Source: Clostridiales bacterium | GTDB lineage: Bacteria > Bacillota_A > Clostridia > Lachnospirales > Bianqueaceae | Length of the DNA: 12,694 nucleotides | Assembly (NCBI GenBank): GCA_019423265.1 | Contig: JAHZBS010000056.1 | Span: forward strand, 1-12,694 | Direction of reading: 5' to 3' | In this document: one piece after another, positions 7,303-12,694 of the stretch | Layout of the letters: each line of letters begins with the position of its first letter | Position numbering within the stretch: position 1 is the stretch's first letter | The notes under the pieces: model-generated | Told to the model about the DNA's origin: nothing | What the model saw: only the letters and a program-made list of their open reading frames with translations | Databases searched by the model: none | Made by a program: the position numbers and the translations under genes

Positions 7303-9015
7303 CTATTTGGCGTTTTCATCATATGCTTTCTGATAGGTCTCGATATACTCCGACAGCCCTAACCTTTCCAGGTCTGCCAGATAAGCGTCCCATTCCGCGT
7401 CCACATCTTTCTGCCCCGTGATGAAGGCTACGATGGCCGATTTCACATAGTCTTTAAGCGGAACCGACTGGTTGCTGAGAGCCGTGGCCGTATCCGCGTC
7501 AACCCACATGGGCATCTCCTCTTCGCCCTCGCCTCTATAGTTTGAATAGGCGTCTGTGTCGCGGATAAGGCGTGCCTCATAGTTGGTAGGATCGAGGATA
7601 TCGCCTTCAAATTGAAGCTTTTTCTTCCAATCTACAGGGAAGAGCAGTGTAGTAGTGCCCCAGATCTTGTTGTTCGGCTGGCCGGAGTAATTCGTTCCCC
7701 CCGGAACCATTTTCCACTCCGCCTTCAGCCCTGTGACACCCGTTGCGCCCGAATCGGCCTCATCCCAGACCTCACCCTTCGGTCCGAACTCCATCCGGTT
7801 GATTACATATCCGTCACAGAAAAAGTCAAGCAGACGAAACGCGACCGCAGGATTCTCGCATTTGTCGGTGATGGCGGCGCGTCCCCCACTGGTGGTCAAC
7901 AGGTCATACACAGGCGTTCCCTGGTATCCGTCCGGACCCTTCAGAGGCATAAGCGCTTCGTACTGGTCGGCAAGCTCGCGGTTGGTATTGTCAATGGCCA
8001 TGGCGAGATGTCCGGCGGAATAGCTTCCCAGCACTGTAGGCTCCGCATTGCCTAATTTCAACAGCGAATTCAGATCCTGGGTGAGGGAGGCGGGATCGAT
8101 CAGATCCTCGGCGTACAGATCCGCCATGTACTTCAGACCATTTTTAAAGGCATCGGTGGTCACCGGCGAGGTAAAGACGCCGTCTTTCAGCATCTTGACG
8201 CCTCCATCAAAATGGCAGAATGCGTTCATGATGTATATATAGGGATCGGCTGCCCATGTATTGGCCGCACCGGACAGAGGAACTTCATCTTTCTCGCCGT
8301 TTCCATTGGGATCTTGATCGCGGAAGGCGATGAGAACGTCCTTGAATTCCTCCGTTGTCGTCGGTACCTCCATCCCCAGCTTGTCGATCCAGGCGGTATT
8401 GATCCAGAATTTGTAGTTTACCGACCCGTGCCCGGCTGCGCCCTCACACCGCGGAATACAGTACACGTTTCCGTCGGGCGCGGTCATGGACGCCTTAAGA
8501 GACGGAATGTCCTCCCAGATCTGCTTGATGTTAACGCTATACTTTTCAATGTAGTCGTTCATGGGGAGATAGATTTTTTCCGTCATCCCGTACTTGACAA
8601 TGTCCATATTGGACCCCGCAGCGCCATATAGAATTAGCTCAGGATATGTGCCGGTGCTGAGAGCCAGGTTCAGCTTATCCCCGTACCCATCCTCCGGTGC
8701 GATCTGCATGTCCAATTTGATGTTTGTCTGCTCTTCCACAAAGTGGGTAAACTCGTTGTCAACAAGATCGTTGACCTGTCCGACCTGAGGCAGCATAACC
8801 GACAGGGTTACCTGCTCCGTCACAATGGGCAACTCCCCGGCCGGCGTCACGCCATCCTCGTTGGTGGCGACGCTGGCGGAGTCGCTTGAATTCTGACTTG
8901 ATTCCTGGCTGGAATTTCCAGAATCCCCGGTGTCTTTTTTGCACCCGGCAACCATAGTTGCAATGCTCATGACGACCAGGAGCATTGCGATGATACTTTT
9001 CATGTTCTTTCTCAT
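7303..9015 (-). CDS. Extracellular solute-binding lipoprotein of a CUT1 sugar ABC importer (LipO/LplA-like)
   Basis: A 570-residue family 1 extracellular solute-binding protein, expected to capture oligosaccharides outside the cell and pass them to the two permeases. A lipoprotein signal peptide is clear: Met-Arg-Lys-Asn-Met-Lys, a hydrophobic core, then VAGC with the lipidated Cys25. A Ser/Asn/Gln-rich tether follows to about residue 50. The mature part begins with VTLSVMLPQ near residue 71, typical of the LplA group. A loop DQDPNGNGEKDE (233-244) has Asp, Asp, Asn, Asn, Glu and Glu at EF-hand ligand positions 1, 3, 5, 7, 9 and 12, as in other LplA-type proteins, so bound calcium is likely. 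The start at 9015 is supported by GGAGGA five to six bases upstream, giving the best signal peptide; Met5 is the alternative. It is the last gene of the transporter operon, 57 bases after the second permease, and is closed by the terminator at 7236-7286. Confidence 0.95.
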   Translation of the reverse strand: MRKNMKSIIAMLLVVMSIATMVAGCKKDTGDSGNSSQESSQNSSDSASVATNEDGVTPAGELPIVTEQVTLSVMLPQVGQVNDLVDNEFTHFVEEQTNIKLDMQIAPEDGYGDKLNLALSTGTYPELILYGAAGSNMDIVKYGMTEKIYLPMNDYIEKYSVNIKQIWEDIPSLKASMTAPDGNVYCIPRCEGAAGHGSVNYKFWINTAWIDKLGMEVPTTTEEFKDVLIAFRDQDPNGNGEKDEVPLSGAANTWAADPYIYIMNAFCHFDGGVKMLKDGVFTSPVTTDAFKNGLKYMADLYAEDLIDPASLTQDLNSLLKLGNAEPTVLGSYSAGHLAMAIDNTNRELADQYEALMPLKGPDGYQGTPVYDLLTTSGGRAAITDKCENPAVAFRLLDFFCDGYVINRMEFGPKGEVWDEADSGATGVTGLKAEWKMVPGGTNYSGQPNNKIWGTTTLLFPVDWKKKLQFEGDILDPTNYEARLIRDTDAYSNYRGEGEEEMPMWVDADTATALSNQSVPLKDYVKSAIVAFITGQKDVDAEWDAYLADLERLGLSEYIETYQKAYDENAK

Positions 9016-9039
9016 ACCTGTCCTCCATTTTCATATATT

Positions 9040-9067
9040 GCTCACGAGGGCGGCGCCCCCGGTAAGC
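9040..9067 (-). other. Intercistronic RNA hairpin upstream of the binding-protein gene
   Basis: In the transcript GCTTAC pairs with GTGAGC (one G-U) and GGGGGC pairs with GCCCTC (one G-U), with one bulged C and a GCC loop: twelve pairs in all. It fills most of the gap between permease and binding-protein genes, ending before the latter's ribosome binding site. No T-run follows. A role in processing or stabilising the binding-protein mRNA is inferred. Confidence 0.6.
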
Positions 9068-9072
9068 TCCTG

Positions 9073-9999
9073 TCAACCCTTGATCGATCCCACCATAACG
9101 CCTTTGATAAAGTATTTCTGGATGAGGGGATAGAAGATAAGCAGGGGAATGCTGGATACGACGATAAGGGAGTATTTGAGAAGCTCCGATAGATACTGTT
9201 TTTGCATCATATCCGTGACATTGATCATCTTGTCAATGGCTGTGAAGTCCACCTTATTTTGCACTAAAATATTGCGCAATATAAGCTGTAACGGAAATTT
9301 TGACGGTGTGTTGATGTACAGCAGGGCGCTGAAATAGGAGTTCCACATGGACGTGGCTGCGCTCAGGGCCAGCACCGCCATGATTGGTTTCGACAACGGC
9401 AACACCATGTGGAAGAAGCACTGAAAATAACTTCCTCCGTCGATGCTCGTTGCCTCGAAAAGTTCCTCCGGAATGGTGGATTTGATAAACGTCCTGGTAA
9501 TCACAACATTCCACGCCCCCGTCAGGCCGGGAAGGATCAGCGCCCACATGGTATCCATGAGATGTAGGTTCATAATCAATAAGTAGGATGGGATCATACC
9601 GCCGCTGATAAACATGGTGATGGTGTAAAGGACCGTCACAAATTTTTTGGCGGGGAATTCTTTGCGGGTGAGAGGATACCCTACCATCATGGTCAAAATG
9701 ACGCTGAGAACTGAAAAAATAACTGTATAGACAATGGAGTTTCGATATCCCGTCCACACCTGAGAGGTGTTAAAGATGGCCTGGTATCCCTGCAATCCCG
9801 GATCCACAGGAAGCAGGACCACCTTTCCCTGCATCAGAGCCGTAGGGGAAGAAAAGGAGGCGCTGATCACATAGATAAGGGGATATAGAACCGCGATGAC
9901 AAACGCCCCGAGAAATATGTAGATACATGCCATATAGATCTTATCCGGCACGGTCAAACGGATCTTTCCTGACTTATGTTTTCTTGACTTTTCAAACAT
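9073..9999 (-). CDS. Carbohydrate ABC transporter permease, CUT1 family (YtcP-like)
   Basis: A 308-residue inner-membrane permease (binding-protein-dependent transport component family). A basic N-terminus is followed by a hydrophobic segment from about 24 (IYMACIYIFLGAFVIAVLYP) and at least five further membrane segments. The EAA loop that contacts the ATPase is at EELFEATSIDGG, with Glu182 and the conserved Gly-Asp region, followed by P.SKP. The C-terminus FIKGVMVGSIKG is typical of the YtcP group. An upstream ATG at 10020 is in frame, but AAAGGAG at 10009-10015 lies between the two and serves the ATG at 9999, so the shorter form is preferred. The gap to the first permease is 22 bases, showing an operon. 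Together with the LplB-like partner it should form the heterodimeric pore for an oligosaccharide. No ATPase gene is present here; a shared MsmX-type ATPase encoded elsewhere is expected. Confidence 0.94.
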   Translation of the reverse strand: MFEKSRKHKSGKIRLTVPDKIYMACIYIFLGAFVIAVLYPLIYVISASFSSPTALMQGKVVLLPVDPGLQGYQAIFNTSQVWTGYRNSIVYTVIFSVLSVILTMMVGYPLTRKEFPAKKFVTVLYTITMFISGGMIPSYLLIMNLHLMDTMWALILPGLTGAWNVVITRTFIKSTIPEELFEATSIDGGSYFQCFFHMVLPLSKPIMAVLALSAATSMWNSYFSALLYINTPSKFPLQLILRNILVQNKVDFTAIDKMINVTDMMQKQYLSELLKYSLIVVSSIPLLIFYPLIQKYFIKGVMVGSIKG

Positions 10000-10008
10000 A
10001 GGGCCGAT

Positions 10009-10015
10009 CTCCTTT
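10009..10015 (-). promoter_or_regulatory. Ribosome binding site deciding the second permease start
   Basis: AAAGGAG on the minus strand, nine bases before the ATG at 9999. It lies inside the frame of the longer candidate starting at 10020, which has no good site of its own. Confidence 0.7.
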
Positions 10016-10021
10016 CGCATG

Positions 10022-10966
10022 CTAGAATAAGCTAATATCGCTGAGCTTGCTGGCGATTTTATTGACTGTAAACAGAATGATAAAGTTAATCAGGGCATTG
10101 AATAGGCTGATGGCCGTTGACAGACTAAATTGCGCGTCCGTAACGCCAATTTTATACACATAGGTGGATATGATCTCCGACACCGCATAATTCGACGCAT
10201 TTTGGAGAAGGAATACCTTCTCAAAGCCGACGCTCAAAATACTTCCCGTATTGAGAATCAGGGTGATGACGATGGTGGGAAGGATACAGGGAATGTCAAT
10301 ATGTATGACTCGTTTCAGCTTCGTCGCCCCATCGATGGTAGCCGCCTCGTACAGGGAGGCATCGACCCCGGAAAGCGCCGCAAAATATAGGACAGAGCTG
10401 TATCCGGATCCCTGCCACACGCCGGACCACACATACAGCGGCCGGAAAGCCTCCTTTTTGCCGAGAAAATCCACCGGCCGCCCTCCAAAAAATTTAATGA
10501 CCTCATTGATAAGGCCGTACCGGTAGTGAAAAATCTGCATCATGATGCTGACGAGCACTACGGTTGAGATAAAATAGGGCGCATAGGTGATGGTCTGGAG
10601 AACCTTTTTGGTTTTTGCATGGCTCAGCTCATTGAAGGCTAGGGCCAGAAGGATGGGAAAGGGAAACCCTACGGCGATGGAATACACGCTAAGAACGATG
10701 GTATTTTTCATGATCTGCCAGAAAATCGGCATATTGAAGAATTGGCGAAAGTATTTTAATCCGACAAATGGGCTGCGCAAGCCCTTCCGAACACTATAAT
10801 CCTGAAATGCTATGATATTGCCTACCATAGGGATATAGGAGAATACCAGAAGCAGCAGAACGGGAAGCGCACATAATATGTAGAGTTGCCAGACCTTGCT
10901 GTGCCTTGCACGCAAACTCGCACGCGGTGTACTTGGCTTTTTCGCTACTTTAACGGAATGATTCAT
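10022..10966 (-). CDS. Carbohydrate ABC transporter permease, CUT1 family (LplB-like)
   Basis: A 314-residue permease, first gene of the importer operon. A polar basic N-terminus (about 1-25) precedes the first membrane segment (about 27-46, LYILCALPVLLLLVFSYIP). The N-terminal layout with QDYSVRKG and PFVGLKYFRQFF is that of LplB proteins. The EAA loop is at LYEAATIDGATK (Glu207, Gly213), with the I..P.ILPT stretch after it. The C-terminus NKIASKLSDISLF is also typical. A TTG at 10981 could add five residues, but the ATG at 10966 has GGTGG (10974-10978) seven bases upstream, while the TTG would abut its purine stretch. The gene stops 22 bases before the second permease. The promoter at 11026-11054 should drive it. 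Confidence 0.94.
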   Translation of the reverse strand: MNHSVKVAKKPSTPRASLRARHSKVWQLYILCALPVLLLLVFSYIPMVGNIIAFQDYSVRKGLRSPFVGLKYFRQFFNMPIFWQIMKNTIVLSVYSIAVGFPFPILLALAFNELSHAKTKKVLQTITYAPYFISTVVLVSIMMQIFHYRYGLINEVIKFFGGRPVDFLGKKEAFRPLYVWSGVWQGSGYSSVLYFAALSGVDASLYEAATIDGATKLKRVIHIDIPCILPTIVITLILNTGSILSVGFEKVFLLQNASNYAVSEIISTYVYKIGVTDAQFSLSTAISLFNALINFIILFTVNKIASKLSDISLF

Positions 10967-10996
10967 TTTCTGTCCACCCAACCTCTCAAAAGAAAA

Positions 10997-11023
10997 CGTT
11001 ATTTAGAATGCCATTCGTTATTT
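10997..11023. repeat. Direct repeat in the transporter operon leader
   Basis: CGTTATTT occurs at 10997-11004 and 11016-11023, 19 bases apart, close to two helical turns. A small palindrome GAATG-C-CATTC (11006-11016) lies between. All of it is just downstream of the -10 box, around the predicted transcription start. Half-sites in tandem would suit an AraC-type or other regulator, but the match is short. Confidence 0.35.
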
Positions 11024-11025
11024 TT

Positions 11026-11054
11026 ATTATATCGATCCACGCATTGCTTTTCAA
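11026..11054 (-). promoter_or_regulatory. Sigma-A-type promoter of the ABC transporter operon
   Basis: On the minus strand TTGAAA (11049-11054) and a perfect TATAAT (11026-11031) are separated by exactly 17 bases. It is the best promoter in the window, placed 59 bases before the start codon of the first permease. Confidence 0.8.
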
Positions 11055-11078
11055 TTGATGATTATTTCAGAATAGATG

Positions 11079-11095
11079 AACGATTTTAAATCGTT
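11079..11095. repeat. Perfect 8-base inverted repeat upstream of the transporter promoter
   Basis: AACGATTT and AAATCGTT flank a single base, a 17-base near-palindrome. It ends 24 bases upstream of the -35 box, a usual place for an activator site. A 9-base piece, GATGAACGA (11075-11083), overlaps it and recurs at 11150-11158. No T-run follows that would make it a terminator. Confidence 0.5.
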
Positions 11096-11277
11096 TCTTC
11101 CCTCTTTTTTGTGCTTCTCGCATAATTTCCCGCTGTTTTCGGCCTCCATGATGAACGAAATCTAACTTGAATGCCCTCCGCCGTGGATCGGAAATCCTTA
11201 AAAATTAACAATTCTTCATCCCGCAATGGCCTCCGGGAGCGCCGAAAAATGGACGCGCTTGCGGCAGTCTTCCACAT
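11096..11277. other. Non-coding stretch between the lyase terminator and the transporter control region
   Basis: Part of a 367-base gap between the lyase and the first permease. The gap's ends hold a terminator, an inverted repeat and a promoter. In this middle part I see no convincing gene, promoter or structured RNA, only the second copy of GATGAACGA at 11150-11158. Two short open frames here lack ribosome binding sites. Confidence 0.5.
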
Positions 11278-11314
11278 AAAAAGATCTCCCGTCATACTAA
11301 AATGACGAGAGATC
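11278..11314 (-). terminator. Intrinsic terminator of the lyase gene
   Basis: In the minus-strand RNA GATCTCTCGTCAT and ATGACGGGAGATC form a continuous 13-pair stem (one G-U) around a six-base loop, followed directly by TTTTT. It starts 19 bases after the lyase stop. Confidence 0.9.
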
Positions 11315-11333
11315 GACATGAATTTATGTATCG

Positions 11334-12694
11334 TCAGCGCGGCATCCAAAGGTTTTCGTCGCAGTCCAGCCGCAAACCATCCCGGAGTACCAGGGTTACT
11401 CGAGTATCCGCTACATCCCGGCTGGCTTCCACGGATGTGATAGGGCAGTCTTCCCCGGGGTAGAGCACTGTGACCACCCGCAGGTTGCTGCCATGGGTCA
11501 TATACTGCACCGTGGGCAGCGGCTCATCGTCGCCCTGGATACCGGTGGGTCCCGGCTTCCACCCCTGCCACTCTGGCTCATGCTGGCCACAGGTCAGAGC
11601 CACCCCGTCCACTTTCCGGTCCCTCAGGGAGACGAGCAGATGCAGGAAATCGGCGGTGACATCCATCCCGCGGACGGACACCGCAGCAGCATCCACGTGC
11701 CACAGCAGCTCATACTCATTTTCGTCTTCGCTGAACAGCCGGTCAATTACCACGAAAAAGGCATCCAACCCGTGTCCGGGCTTCTTCAAAAAAATTACGG
11801 AGCGGGAGTGGGATGCCCCCATGTACGCCGGCTCCCCAGATCGATAGGGTTCGCAGGCGCCGTAGCCTTCGCCATAGGCAGCGGACACGGAATCAAACTC
11901 TTCCTCTATGCGGTACGCCATCCCGGCTTTCTGCGCAATATCCCCCTCATGCCAGCGGTAGCGGGCGCGGCGATTTTGGTCCATACCGTTCACCCGCACT
12001 GTGTTGTGAGACCGAGTGGAAAGGGCATACTTGCGCATTTCCGATCCGTCATAGGCGTACGTGCCACACTCTGTGAGAATGTACCTGCCCTTGGCGTGGA
12101 TCAGCAGATTCAGCTTGTCCTCGTGCTGGTGACCGGTGCCGAAAGGTCCTGCGTCCAGAAATCCCCATGTATCCTTCTCGCCCCAGCCGCTGCGCATGAC
12201 CATCATCCCGGCGTATTCCAGCGCCACTGAGGTATAGTCCGGCTCCCCTTTGCCCCGCCGTCCACGGGAAACCCAGGCAAAGTCTTGATTCTCCGGGAAG
12301 TAGCGGATCTGTTCATCGATGAAGGTTTTCACCGGATCATGGCATCCATCGTTGAGATCCGGCAGACAGCCGTCGGGCCGCATAAGCTTTACAAAAACCT
12401 CCAGCATCTGTTCAATGCGGCGGACAAAGTTGTCCGGCAGCGGGATGGCAAATGCCTCCGCCACGCGCACCAGCCGCATATAATTGTTGATGACAACATA
12501 ATGATAGTCGGTGGACAATTCAAAATGGAAGTGATCCGGGTAAACTTGGAGGTCCAACTCCTTGGCCAGCACCTGTACGGCGAATTCGAGCCACTCCTTT
12601 GCCGCTTTGAACTGGGGATACAGGATCCCGATCTGTCCCAGGCCGTTCATTTCCATGATCAGCCAGTTGCATGTCGTATGGTTCACCCGCAGGC
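11334..12694 (-). CDS. Heparinase II/III-family polysaccharide lyase (5' end outside window)
   Basis: The last 453 codons of a heparinase II/III-like protein; the frame is still open at the right edge. The GTG at 12686 is not a likely start because homologous sequence (NW...E.NGLG) begins right after it. Such enzymes cleave uronic-acid glycans by beta-elimination. The visible part holds the end of the (alpha/alpha) toroid and the beta-sandwich domain. The motif HFELSTDYH contains the likely catalytic Tyr (codon 12504-12506), matching the E.S..YH pattern of the family. The motif GTGHQHEDKLNLL has two His (codons 12129-12131 and 12123-12125) and an Asp (12117-12119), the conserved His/metal region. 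SHNTVRVNG follows, also typical. Whether it is secreted cannot be told because the N-terminus is missing. Its substrate (heparin-like, alginate-like, rhamnose-uronate or other) is unknown. It is closed by its own terminator, so it belongs to a transcription unit beginning beyond the window. Confidence 0.88.
   Translation of the reverse strand, partial: LRVNHTTCNWLIMEMNGLGQIGILYPQFKAAKEWLEFAVQVLAKELDLQVYPDHFHFELSTDYHYVVINNYMRLVRVAEAFAIPLPDNFVRRIEQMLEVFVKLMRPDGCLPDLNDGCHDPVKTFIDEQIRYFPENQDFAWVSRGRRGKGEPDYTSVALEYAGMMVMRSGWGEKDTWGFLDAGPFGTGHQHEDKLNLLIHAKGRYILTECGTYAYDGSEMRKYALSTRSHNTVRVNGMDQNRRARYRWHEGDIAQKAGMAYRIEEEFDSVSAAYGEGYGACEPYRSGEPAYMGASHSRSVIFLKKPGHGLDAFFVVIDRLFSEDENEYELLWHVDAAAVSVRGMDVTADFLHLLVSLRDRKVDGVALTCGQHEPEWQGWKPGPTGIQGDDEPLPTVQYMTHGSNLRVVTVLYPGEDCPITSVEASRDVADTRVTLVLRDGLRLDCDENLWMPR

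Noticed and set aside
9071..9076. TTGACA on the minus strand at the end of the second permease, as a -35 box for the binding-protein gene
   Set aside because: At 17 bases spacing the sequence is GC-rich hairpin with no -10-like box.
10967..10981. TTG start at 10981 for the first permease
   Set aside because: Its purine stretch abuts the codon, whereas the ATG at 10966 has a GGTGG site at normal spacing.
11051..11149. 32-codon minus-strand frame ahead of the transporter operon, considered as a leader peptide
   Set aside because: No Shine-Dalgarno, and it lies upstream of the predicted transcription start, overlapping the -35 box, so it would not be on the operon mRNA.
11086..11349. Minus-strand open frame of 87 residues after the lyase
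   Set aside because: It starts inside the lyase gene, runs through the strong terminator at 11278-11314, has no ribosome binding site and resembles nothing known.
11493..12230. Plus-strand open frame of 245 residues
   Set aside because: Antisense to the lyase, which carries conserved catalytic motifs in the same stretch.

Overview
The window reads as part of a carbohydrate-utilisation locus from a Bacillota (Firmicutes) genome. A clostridial gut or rumen type is most likely, and Paenibacillus-like is the main alternative. The evidence is strong GGAGG-type ribosome binding sites, a lipoprotein/LplB/YtcP-type ABC importer with no ATPase gene, a membrane-anchored AraC regulator resembling Bacillus subtilis YtdP/YesN, and compact sigma-A-like promoters. 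Every convincing gene lies on the minus strand, so transcription runs from high to low coordinates.

In order of transcription: (i) a heparinase II/III-family polysaccharide lyase, cut by the right window edge (11334-12694), closed by a strong intrinsic terminator (11278-11314). (ii) A gap of 367 bases with a well-formed promoter (TTGAAA-N17-TATAAT) and several short repeats. (iii) A transport operon of two CUT1-type permeases (10022-10966 and 9073-9999) and a lipoprotein solute-binding protein (7303-9015), with a long hairpin in the gap before the binding protein, closed by a terminator at 7236-7286. (iv) An extended -10 promoter packed against that terminator, driving a 780-residue transmembrane AraC regulator (4835-7177) followed 69 bases later by a GH78 alpha-L-rhamnosidase (1985-4765). 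(v) A further promoter (TTTACA-N17-TATTAT) with a possible catabolite-response site, driving an FGGY-family sugar kinase (435-1850) and a class II GatY/IolJ-type aldolase, cut by the left edge (1-398).

Reading as a pathway (inference): the lyase trims a uronic-acid polymer or oligomer, the importer takes up rhamnose-capped oligosaccharides using an ATPase encoded elsewhere, the cytoplasmic rhamnosidase releases the sugar, and kinase plus aldolase carry a ketose phosphate to triose level. The AraC protein would sense the substrate outside the cell and switch on the flanking operons without a two-component pair. The real substrate is not shown by the sequence. Rhamnose plus uronic acid would fit rhamnogalacturonan, arabinogalactan side chains, gellan-like or ulvan-like glycans. 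No isomerase is present in the window, and the kinase lacks the look of a canonical RhaB.

No mobile elements, tRNA or rRNA genes, CRISPR arrays or broken genes were seen.
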